Translations under genes and position numbers: made by a program
From: Streptomyces sp. MBT65
Lineage (GTDB): Bacteria > Actinomycetota > Actinomycetes > Streptomycetales > Streptomycetaceae
Direction: 5' to 3'
Assembly (NCBI RefSeq): GCF_016612545.1
Contig: NZ_JAENRY010000014.1
Location: 1-64,000 of the forward strand
Length of the DNA stretch: 64,000 nt
The notes under the pieces: generated by a model
What the model saw: the letters and a program-made list of their open reading frames with translations, nothing else
Databases searched by the model: none
Told to the model about the DNA's origin: nothing
Shown: positions 57,290-64,000 of the stretch, piece by piece
How positions within the stretch are numbered: position 1 is the stretch's first letter
How the letters are laid out: each line of letters begins with the position of its first letter

Positions 57290-59455
57290 ATGGACCCGGT
57301 CGGCGTCGCCTCCCGCAGGCTGCCGCGCCTCGCGGCCCTGATCCTGGCCGTCCTCGCCACGGCCGTCCTCAGCACCGCGGCCACGGCCCGCTCCACCGTG
57401 GTCTCCCCGGGTTTCTACCAGTCCGCCCTGGACGAGCAGAAGGCCTACGACCGCCTGTACAACCAGGTGCTGGTCGATCCGCGGACGACGGCGGTCACCC
57501 GGGGGCTGCTGGCCCGGCTGCCGGTTCCGGAGGCCCAGGTCACCTCCAACCTCAAGCTGGTGCTGCCGCCGGAGACGGTCCGGGACCTCACCCACCAGCA
57601 GATCGACGCCGTGGTGGGCTATCTGGGCGGCGAGCGCGACGCGCTGGACCTCACGGTCGATCTGCGGCCCGTGCTGGCCAACCTCAACGACCTCGCCCAG
57701 ATCTACTTCGGAGATCTCGTCGCCTCGGTCCAGGACCGACCTGAGCCCGACTTCGAGCGCTTCTCGACCGATCTCTCCACCGCCCTGGGTGCCGTGGTCG
57801 CGGGGCACGTGCCCACCGGGCTGCCCGCCCTGCCGCTGACCGAGGCACAGGCAAAGCAGGCGGCCGGGACGCTGGTGAGCGGACTGCCCGCCGCCGACCG
57901 GGACGCCCTGCGCCCCGCGGTCGAGGCCGCGCTCCGTGACGGCGATGTCGCGACCGCGCTCGCCACCGTCGCCCCCGCCGTCGTCCCGGACCGGACCCGT
58001 ACGGCCGCCGCGCAGCTCCGGGCGTTCACGAACGGCGGCACCTGGAACCTCACGGACACCCTCGCCGCGTCCGGCAACGACCTGGCCCCTCTCCACCGCG
58101 CCCGCGACTGCACCGCGGTCGGCCTCGGCCTCGCGGAGTCCCTCGCCGCCGCGCTGCTCGTCGTCGCGCTGGTGGTGCTGTGGGTCGGCGGCGGCTCGTC
58201 GTCCCCCGGCCGCCGACTCCTCCCGCTGGGCTGGTCGCTCGCGGGCGGTGGGGTACTGGCCGGGCTCGTCGCCGTCCTCTTCCGGCTGGTCAGCGGCGGG
58301 CGGGTGATCGATCCGCCGGGTTCCTGGCCGCCGAGCCTGGCCCGGCTGGTCGACGACGTGCAGCACACCGCCGTGGACCGGCTCACGACCACCGCCCTGA
58401 CGACCGCCCTGGTCCCCGTCCTGGCCGGTGCCCTCCTGACCGGCGTGGGCTGGGCTCTCCAGGTCCGGCCGCACATGCCCGCCCTCCCGCGGCTCCGCTG
58501 GCTGGCCCTCGCGACCGGCGGGGCCGCCGTCGCCGGCGTCCTACTGATCCCGTACGCCGTCACGCCCACCGCGTCCCGCGTCTGCGAGGGCAGCGCGGCA
58601 CTGTGCGACCGGTCCTACGACGAGGTCGCCTACCTCACCTCGCACAACGCGATGTCGACGACCGTGGACCGGTTCATCGGCCCGCTCCAGGACCCGGGTA
58701 TCACCGCCCAGTTGGACGACGGGGTACGCGCCCTCCAGATCGACACCTACCGGTGGGAGCGGCCGGACGAGATCACCGCGCGGCTCACCGAGTCCGACTT
58801 CACCCCGGAACAAAGGGAGTTCATCGCCTCGGCCGTCAACAAGGTCAACCCGCCGCGCGAAGGGCTGTGGCTGTGCCACTCGGTGTGCCGGGCGGGGGCG
58901 ATCGCCCTGGTGCCGGTGCTGCGCGAGATCGGCACCTGGATGCGCGCCCATCCCACCGAGGTCGTCACACTGATCGTGCAGGACGCGATCAGCGGCAAGG
59001 ACACCGAACAGGCATTCGCGCAGGCCGGGTTGAGCGATCTGGTGCACACCCCGGACGCCGATCCCGCGCAGCCGTGGCCGACCCTGGGCGACCTGATCGA
59101 CAGCGGGCGCCGGCTCGTCGTCTTCGCCGAGAAGGCCGACGGCCCGGCGCCCTGGTACCGGAACTTCTACGACTACGGGATGGAGACACCGTTCGCGTTC
59201 CGCACGCCGGACGCGATGAGTTGCGTACCGCATCGCGGCGGCAGCGACAAACGCCTGTTCCTGCTCAACCACTTCGTCACCATCGACGGCGGCAGCCGGC
59301 TGGACGCGGGCGAGGTCAACGCCCGCCGGTTCGTGCTCGACCGCGTCCACCGCTGCGAGCGGGAACGCGGTCGGCCGGTGAACTTCGTCGCCGTCGACTA
59401 CACGACGATCGGCGACGCGGGCGGGGCCGTGGACGCGCTCAACTCCGAGCGCTGA
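57290..59455 (+). CDS. Membrane protein with PLC-like phosphodiesterase domain
   Basis: 721 aa from ATG 57290. An N-terminal helix (LAALILAVLATAVLSTAATA) precedes a ~240-residue outside domain (VVSPGFYQSALDEQKAYDRLYNQVL). Next come four helices (LGLAESLAAALLVVALVVLWVG; LPLGWSLAGGGVLAGLVAVLF; TTALTTALVPVLAGALLTGVGW; WLALATGGAAVAGVLLIPYAV). The C-terminal ~270 residues resemble PI-PLC-X/PLCXD proteins: LTSHNAMST and LCHSVC supply the two catalytic His, with GVRALQIDTYRW and VNFVAVDYTTIGDAGGAVDALN. It may cleave a lipid or teichoic phosphodiester outside the cell. Confidence 0.88.
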   Translation: MDPVGVASRRLPRLAALILAVLATAVLSTAATARSTVVSPGFYQSALDEQKAYDRLYNQVLVDPRTTAVTRGLLARLPVPEAQVTSNLKLVLPPETVRDLTHQQIDAVVGYLGGERDALDLTVDLRPVLANLNDLAQIYFGDLVASVQDRPEPDFERFSTDLSTALGAVVAGHVPTGLPALPLTEAQAKQAAGTLVSGLPAADRDALRPAVEAALRDGDVATALATVAPAVVPDRTRTAAAQLRAFTNGGTWNLTDTLAASGNDLAPLHRARDCTAVGLGLAESLAAALLVVALVVLWVGGGSSSPGRRLLPLGWSLAGGGVLAGLVAVLFRLVSGGRVIDPPGSWPPSLARLVDDVQHTAVDRLTTTALTTALVPVLAGALLTGVGWALQVRPHMPALPRLRWLALATGGAAVAGVLLIPYAVTPTASRVCEGSAALCDRSYDEVAYLTSHNAMSTTVDRFIGPLQDPGITAQLDDGVRALQIDTYRWERPDEITARLTESDFTPEQREFIASAVNKVNPPREGLWLCHSVCRAGAIALVPVLREIGTWMRAHPTEVVTLIVQDAISGKDTEQAFAQAGLSDLVHTPDADPAQPWPTLGDLIDSGRRLVVFAEKADGPAPWYRNFYDYGMETPFAFRTPDAMSCVPHRGGSDKRLFLLNHFVTIDGGSRLDAGEVNARRFVLDRVHRCERERGRPVNFVAVDYTTIGDAGGAVDALNSER

Positions 59456-59479
59456 GCGGCCCGTTGGCGACGAACGTGC

Positions 59480-60091
59480 TCAATAGCGTTGCGCCTTCGC
59501 CAACTTGGGGGTCAGCACCGGCTCCGGCGGCTTGGTGCTGATGGCGACCGGCTGGGCCTTCGCGCCGGGGGCGAGGTTCTCGGCGCCGACGAAGCGGGTC
59601 TCCACCACCTTGCCCGAGGAGTCGAGGAAGTCGACCTGGACGGCGTAGGACGCCTTCTTGTCGGTCTTGTTGGTGATCGTGACGAGGACGGCGAGCAGGC
59701 CACTGGTCTGGGCGCGCGGTTTGCCGGTCATGGCGACCTCGGACATCGCGTTGCCCCGACCGCTGACGCCCTTGAGCTCGTTCTGCGCGTCCTTGCTCGC
59801 GCGGGCGACCTCGGCCGAGACGGAGGCCTCGAAGGAGGCGGCCGCCGCCGATGCCGAGGACGCGGCGGCGGAGGCCTGGGCGCGGGCCGAGGCGACCGCC
59901 GAGGAGGCGGCCGACTTCAGGGCCGACGGGGTCATGCCCGAGAAGGAGGCCTTGTCCGGGGTCGCGGGCTGCGAGCTGCTGCCGGAGCTGTTGTTGTCGT
60001 CGCCGCACGAGACCAGCGCGACCGTGCTCGCCGCGACGACGGCGAGGACCAGGGCGGCCGGGCGGGCCCGGCGAAGTGACTTGGTATTCAT
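59480..60091 (-). CDS. Ala-rich lipoprotein of unknown function
   Basis: 203 aa from ATG 60091 with AAGG upstream. The signal sequence ends in the lipobox LVSC (Cys ~29). A Ser/Asn linker leads to a helical, Ala/Ser-rich part (SALKSAASSAVASARAQASAAASSASAAAASFEASV). A C-terminal beta domain (LLAVLVTITNKTDKKASYAVQVDFLDSSGKVVETRFV, LAPGAKAQPVAIST) looks like a FxLYD or DUF4352-type immunoglobulin-like fold. It is convergent with the PLC-like gene (24-bp gap). Confidence 0.85.
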   Translation of the reverse strand: MNTKSLRRARPAALVLAVVAASTVALVSCGDDNNSSGSSSQPATPDKASFSGMTPSALKSAASSAVASARAQASAAASSASAAAASFEASVSAEVARASKDAQNELKGVSGRGNAMSEVAMTGKPRAQTSGLLAVLVTITNKTDKKASYAVQVDFLDSSGKVVETRFVGAENLAPGAKAQPVAISTKPPEPVLTPKLAKAQRY

Positions 60092-60181
60092 CGAAATGAA
60101 CCTTATGTCGGAAATTTCGATGCCACATCTCGTCGCCGAGCCCACCGCTCGTCGGCCCGTCGGCCCGACCCGTGGGCGGAC

Positions 60182-61486
60182 TCAGACCTCGTCGCGTGCG
60201 AGGGCGATCAGCCGGTCCAGGACGCGCGGGCCGCCGGCCCGTACGCCGTCGTGCTCGAACTCGTCGGTGACCCAGGTGCGCAGGCCGCGGATCGACCGGG
60301 CGGTCCGGAGCGAGTGGTCCGCGTCGACGTACATGTCGTCGTGGTAGACGGCCGCGGCGACCGGGACCTCGTTGGCGGCGAGGCGCGCCGGGTCGTAGAG
60401 CGGCTGCCAGTCGGTGTGGGCGGCGAGGAGTTCGGCGGTGTCGCGCAGCGGACGCAGGGCGGGGTCGCAGTCGAACATCCAGGGGTGGATGGTCTCGCCG
60501 GTGAAGAGGAGAGGGCCGTCGCCCGCGAGGGTCTTGGCGGCGTCGAACTGCGGGAACTCACCGCGCACACGCTCCGCCGACCAGTCGGTGGGGCGGGAGT
60601 CCTGCCCGTAGGTCGCCTCGTGGACGAGGGCGTAGAGGGGGTGGCCGGCGAAGGAGAGGGAGTTCTGGACCTCTTCCTGGAACGCGTCGGAGAGTTCGTG
60701 GCCCTGCGGGGTGCGGACGAAGGCGTTCTCCAGGAGGAAGTGGAGGCGGTGGCTGCCCTCCTTGCCGCCGAGCATGATGCCGAGGGACTGGAAGGCCTCG
60801 GCGGTGAGCCGGTAGCCGTTGGGCAGGACCGGCTCGTGGCCCAGCAGGTGCTCGGCGATACGGCGGGCGCGCTCCACGTCCTGCGGATAGCGGTCGTAGT
60901 GGGCGGCCACCTTGCGCTCGATGCGCGGGTAGGCGGCCCGGTAGACGTCGTCGGCGTGGGCGTCGAGGGACGGCAGGCCGCCGGTGAGGAAGGCGGCGCG
61001 CAGTCCTTCGGGGGCGGTGGAGAGGTAGTTCACCGTGCAGAAGCCGCCGAAGCTCTGGCCCAGGACGGTCCAGGGGTCGCCGCCGGTGAGCGCCGGGCGG
61101 ATCGCCTCGCAGTCCCGGACGATCGAGTCGGCGCGGAAGTGCGTGAGAAGCTCGGCCTGCTCGGCGGGGCCGCCGCGCAGCGGGAGCGTCTGCCGGGTGA
61201 GCGGGGTGGAACCGCCGGTGCCGCGCTGGTCGAGAAGAAGGACGCGGTACTCGTCGAGCGCGCGGCCGAGCCAGGCCTGTCTACCGACGAAACGATTCGC
61301 TCCGAATCCGGGTCCGCCCTGGAGGTAGAGCAGCCACGGCAGGTCCTCGCGGTGCGCCTTGTCGCTCGCGACGACCTCACGGGCGTAGAGCTCGATGGTC
61401 TCGCCCGTGGGGTCCTCGTGGTCGAGGGGCACGGTGAAGTGGCGGTCGGTGAGGACGACGCCGGGCTGGCGGTAGCTGACGGACAA
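60182..61486 (-). CDS. Proline iminopeptidase-like alpha/beta hydrolase (S33)
   Basis: 434 aa. The best start is TTG 61486, with CCAGGAG at the right distance; no ATG or GTG fits. The oxyanion signature LQGGPGFGANR, LLLDQRGTGGSTPL, and the nucleophile elbow GQSFGGFCT (catalytic Ser) identify the S33 prolyl-aminopeptidase family. The C-terminal AVYHDDMYVD holds the likely catalytic His. The enzyme removes N-terminal Pro or similar residues from peptides in the cytosol. A LacI-type gene lies 101 bp upstream on the same strand. Confidence 0.9.
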   Translation of the reverse strand: MSVSYRQPGVVLTDRHFTVPLDHEDPTGETIELYAREVVASDKAHREDLPWLLYLQGGPGFGANRFVGRQAWLGRALDEYRVLLLDQRGTGGSTPLTRQTLPLRGGPAEQAELLTHFRADSIVRDCEAIRPALTGGDPWTVLGQSFGGFCTVNYLSTAPEGLRAAFLTGGLPSLDAHADDVYRAAYPRIERKVAAHYDRYPQDVERARRIAEHLLGHEPVLPNGYRLTAEAFQSLGIMLGGKEGSHRLHFLLENAFVRTPQGHELSDAFQEEVQNSLSFAGHPLYALVHEATYGQDSRPTDWSAERVRGEFPQFDAAKTLAGDGPLLFTGETIHPWMFDCDPALRPLRDTAELLAAHTDWQPLYDPARLAANEVPVAAAVYHDDMYVDADHSLRTARSIRGLRTWVTDEFEHDGVRAGGPRVLDRLIALARDEV

Positions 61487-61587
61487 CGCGACTCCTGGTA
61501 CGGACGAATGACGGGCCGCGTCACAGTTCAGCACATGCGCGTCCGATATCCGACCCCCTGGATCATGAAATCCTACTGACCGGCCGA

Positions 61588-62619
61588 TCAGCGGGCGGCG
61601 AGACTGGACCGGCGCACCACCAGTTCCGGCTGGAGGACGACCCGCCGGTGCTCGTGCGGACGGGCCGCCGGGTCCGCCTCCGCCTCGGTCTCCTCCAGCA
61701 GCAGTTCGGCCGCCAGGGCGCCCATGGTGACGGCGGGCTGGCGGACCGAGGTGAGCGGTACGGCGGCCGCGGCCGCGAACTCGATGTCGTCGTAGCCGAC
61801 GATCGCGAGGTCGTCCGGGACACCGACCCCGGCCGCGAACATGGCCTGGAGCACGCCGAGGGCGAGCAGGTCGTTGGCGCAGAAGACGGCCGTGGGCCGG
61901 TCGGCGAGGCCGAGCAGCCGGGCGCCCGCGTCCCGTCCGGCGGCCACGTCGAGCCGGTCGGTGGGCAGCTCGCGCAGCGCGTCGGGGTCGAGACCGGCCT
62001 CCGCGAGCGCGTTCTTCGCGCCCGTACGGCGGTCCCGCACCTGGTTGAAGCCGGGCGGGCCGCTGACGTACGCGATGGAGCGGTGTCCGGCGTCGACCAG
62101 GTGCCGCACGGCGAGCGCGCCGCCGGCGACGTCGTCCACGGAGACCGAGCACTCGGTGGTGCCCTCGGCGACGCGGTCGACGAGCACGAAGGGGATGCCG
62201 TGCCGGCGGAACGACTCGATGTTGCGTCCGGTCGCGTCGGCCGGGGTCAACAGCACGCCCCGCACCCGCTGTTCGGCGAAGAGCGACAGGTACTCGGCCT
62301 CCTCGCCGGGACTCTGCGCGCTGTTGCAGACCATCACGCCGAGCCCGGACTCGCGCGCGGCCCGCTCGGCGCCACGCGCGACGTCCACGAAGAACGGGTT
62401 GCCCATGTCGAGGACGAGCAGCCCCATGATCCGGCTGCGCCCCGCGCGCAGCTGGCGTGCGGACTCGCTGCGGACATAGCCGAGGCGGTCGATCGCGGAC
62501 AGCACCCGGGCCCGGGTCTCCGTGGCGACGGTGTCCGGACGGTTGATGACGTTCGAGACCGTGCCGACGGAGACTCCGGCGGCACGGGCGACGTCCTTGA
62601 TACCCACCGGCTGGGCCAT
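61588..62619 (-). CDS. LacI-family transcriptional regulator
   Basis: 343 aa from ATG 62619. The helix-turn-helix IKDVARAAGVSVGTVSNVINRPDTVATETRARV and hinge helix RQLRAGRSRIMGLLV are standard. The periplasmic-binding-like domain includes DMGNPFFVDVARGAERAARE, VDDVAGGALAVRHLVDAGHRSIAYVSG and VGYDDIEFAAAAAVPLTSVRQP. The last segment is typical of sugar-binding regulators. It lies next to a BNR-repeat glycosidase-like gene, so it may respond to an oligosaccharide. Confidence 0.94.
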   Translation of the reverse strand: MAQPVGIKDVARAAGVSVGTVSNVINRPDTVATETRARVLSAIDRLGYVRSESARQLRAGRSRIMGLLVLDMGNPFFVDVARGAERAARESGLGVMVCNSAQSPGEEAEYLSLFAEQRVRGVLLTPADATGRNIESFRRHGIPFVLVDRVAEGTTECSVSVDDVAGGALAVRHLVDAGHRSIAYVSGPPGFNQVRDRRTGAKNALAEAGLDPDALRELPTDRLDVAAGRDAGARLLGLADRPTAVFCANDLLALGVLQAMFAAGVGVPDDLAIVGYDDIEFAAAAAVPLTSVRQPAVTMGALAAELLLEETEAEADPAARPHEHRRVVLQPELVVRRSSLAAR

Positions 62620-62707
62620 CAGGCGGAGACCTCCAGGGTGACGTGGGACGGCGGGAAGGTCTTCACATTACCGCCATGACCTGTGGCGACTCCTGCGCCC
62701 GTGCCCC

Positions 62708-64000
62708 TCAGGCGGGCAGGGCGAAGTCGACGACGTGGAGTGCCGAGGGGGTCGTACCGCTCGACTTCTCCTGGTACATGAACGACAGCACGTTGTCCGC
62801 CTTCACGCGCAGCTCGTCGACGACGACCTCGCCGAAGGCGTTCAGATCGCTCCCGTCGTACAGCAGCGCCCAGTCGGCGTACCCGGAGGCCTTCGAGGCG
62901 GCGGCGATCCGGCCGTAGGGCAGGATCGCGTAGGCGTTGTCGTACTTGTCCAGGATCAGCTTGGTGCGCTGGCTGGAATTGAGGGCGATGGGGATCTCGG
63001 TCTTCTGCCAGGTGCCGGCGGAGCTCCTGCGGACGTGGAAGGCGCGGCCGTTGGCGGTGCGGTCGGTGACGTAGTTCGTGGTGCACTGGCCGAAGCGGCC
63101 GGGGACGTAGCTGATGATCGCGTGCGGGAGACCGGTGGAGTCGGTGGCCTGGCTCTCCTGGTTCATCAGGGAGTGGTCGGGGTTGAGCGAGTCCACGACG
63201 AGTCCGGCGTCCGTGACGGCCACGGTGTCCGAACTGCCCGTCGTTCCTACGACAGTTCCGGCGTCGTTGCGCCAACTGCGGCCCCGGTCGGTCGAGTAGA
63301 CGTAGCCGGTGTCGTGGTTGGTGATGCCGCCGCTGTTGCACATCACGGCGGCGGACTGCTCGCGCCAGGTGAAGAAGGAGTGCAGGCGGCCGTTGACGTC
63401 GTAGTCGATGCCGTGGAGATACATGTTGCGGGCGGTGCTGGAGCCGTGGGTGCTGGTGTAGGTGCCGGTCGAGCTGCTCCACTCCCCCAGCGCGGTCCAG
63501 GCCGAACCGTCGTACTCCGCAAGGGCGTTGCGGCCGTTGCCGGAGATCCCGACACGGTAGCTGAGCTGCAACTTGCCTTCGGGGGTAGCGATGAACTGGG
63601 GGTAGGTGAACTGCGAGGTGAGAGCCACACCGTCCAGCGAGGTCTGTACGGCGCCCAGGACGGCCGAAGTCCACGCGGTGGACGCCGGGTTGTCGAGGAG
63701 ACCGGCGACCGACTTGACGTAGAAGAAACCGTCGCTGTGGGAGTCCATGTTGAGATGAAGGCGGCCGTCGACGCGAGACACGCCCATGGAGATGACGTTG
63801 TGGGAGTCGTCGCTCTTGAGCAGGTGGGAAAGGGTGATGGTGGACCATGTCGAGCCGCCGAGGACACGGCGGGCGACGACGGCGTACTTGGTGGACGTGT
63901 ACCAGGCCGCGTACTGATAGCCCTTGTAGGTCAACAGCCCGTTCTTCTGGAACGAGTTGTTGTTGACCAGGCCGTCGTACGAGACGAAGTAGACGGCCTG
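62708..64000 (-). CDS. BNR-repeat protein (BNR_4, glycosidase/lyase-like), 5' end cut by window
   Basis: 430 residues are visible and the frame runs off the right edge. Repeated propeller motifs include GYQYAAWYTSTKYAVVARRVLG, VSRVDGRLHLNMDSHSDGFFYVKSV, YPQFIATPEGKLQLSYRVGISGNGRNALAEYDG, DVNGRLHSFFTWRE, STDRGRSWRNDAG (an Asp-box, S-x-D-x-G-x-x-W) and PHAIISYVPGRFGQC. This is the BNR_4 type often found with polysaccharide lyases and rhamnosidases. The N-terminus, and thus any signal peptide, is outside the window. The neighbouring LacI gene is the likely regulator. Confidence 0.87.
   Translation of the reverse strand, partial: QAVYFVSYDGLVNNNSFQKNGLLTYKGYQYAAWYTSTKYAVVARRVLGGSTWSTITLSHLLKSDDSHNVISMGVSRVDGRLHLNMDSHSDGFFYVKSVAGLLDNPASTAWTSAVLGAVQTSLDGVALTSQFTYPQFIATPEGKLQLSYRVGISGNGRNALAEYDGSAWTALGEWSSSTGTYTSTHGSSTARNMYLHGIDYDVNGRLHSFFTWREQSAAVMCNSGGITNHDTGYVYSTDRGRSWRNDAGTVVGTTGSSDTVAVTDAGLVVDSLNPDHSLMNQESQATDSTGLPHAIISYVPGRFGQCTTNYVTDRTANGRAFHVRRSSAGTWQKTEIPIALNSSQRTKLILDKYDNAYAILPYGRIAAASKASGYADWALLYDGSDLNAFGEVVVDELRVKADNVLSFMYQEKSSGTTPSALHVVDFALPA

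Overview
The window is a stretch of Streptomyces (or very close actinobacterial) chromosome. G+C is very high throughout, GTG and TTG starts are common, Shine-Dalgarno sequences are GGAGG-like, and many gene families are typically streptomycete: a conservon, ROK and TetR regulators, a CYP105 with its 3Fe-4S ferredoxin, FG-GAP lipoproteins, Tat-exported proteins, ricin-type CBM13 modules, an ABATE/CGNR regulator and a divergent second EF-Tu. Sixty-five protein genes are called (the first and last are cut by the window edges), plus two gene remnants. I see no rRNA, tRNA, CRISPR array, insertion sequence or prophage. The mixture of peripheral enzymes, regulators and decayed genes suggests a core-to-arm transition region rather than a mobile island.

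Layout. 0-6 kb: a membrane protein joining a sigma-like cytoplasmic part, a zinc anti-sigma-type motif and an extracellular ricin domain; an aldo/keto reductase; a decayed GH4 glycosidase; a secreted protein; a flavoprotein. 6-13 kb: a TetR/NTF2-like divergent pair with a twin operator, a CYP105-ferredoxin operon, a deazaflavin-type nitroreductase, a CDF metal exporter and an FG-GAP lipoprotein. 13-17 kb: a TetR regulator diverging from a permease-amidohydrolase operon. 17-22.7 kb: a class I terpene synthase facing a complete five-gene conservon (cvnA-E), whose terminal P450 lacks the ExxR motif. 23-30 kb: a DUF1304-TetR operon with twin operators, a GlxA-type regulator, oxidoreductases, and an alcohol/aldehyde dehydrogenase operon diverging from a MarR gene across two related palindromes. 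30-33 kb: a STAS protein and a prs-tuf3-like pair. 33-42 kb: DUF4230 and VanZ proteins, a secreted GH16-CBM13 glucanase, a PHP phosphoesterase, an SDR, a VanX-like dipeptidase, a ROK regulator and a kinase-fold protein. 41.5-48 kb: a CYP102-type reductase remnant, a beta-propeller protein, small PAS/DUF3626/FBP proteins, and a quinone oxidoreductase diverging from a CGNR regulator across three operator copies. 48-57 kb: a FUSC-type membrane protein, a Tat lactonase, an iron-box-controlled DUF2470 gene, a TetR/CYP102-like P450 pair, and an ECF41 sigma factor with a pentapeptide protein. 57-64 kb: a PLC-like membrane protein, a lipoprotein, a proline iminopeptidase, a LacI regulator and a BNR-repeat glycosidase-like protein.

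How the parts work together. Most units are small and locally regulated: a one-component regulator sits beside, usually divergent from, the enzymes it probably controls, and in at least five places I can read the palindromic operator. The conservon is a G-protein-like signalling module with four overlapping gene junctions, and it converges with the terpene synthase on a shared terminator. The most unusual signals are: (i) the sigma/anti-sigma/ricin transmembrane fusion; (ii) the conservon P450 with E-x-x-W in place of E-x-x-R, next to a terpene synthase; (iii) two unrelated dehydrogenase genes whose 3' ends, including the stop codon, are tandemly repeated downstream with periods of about 25-26 nt; and (iv) the divergent EF-Tu/PRPP synthetase pair.
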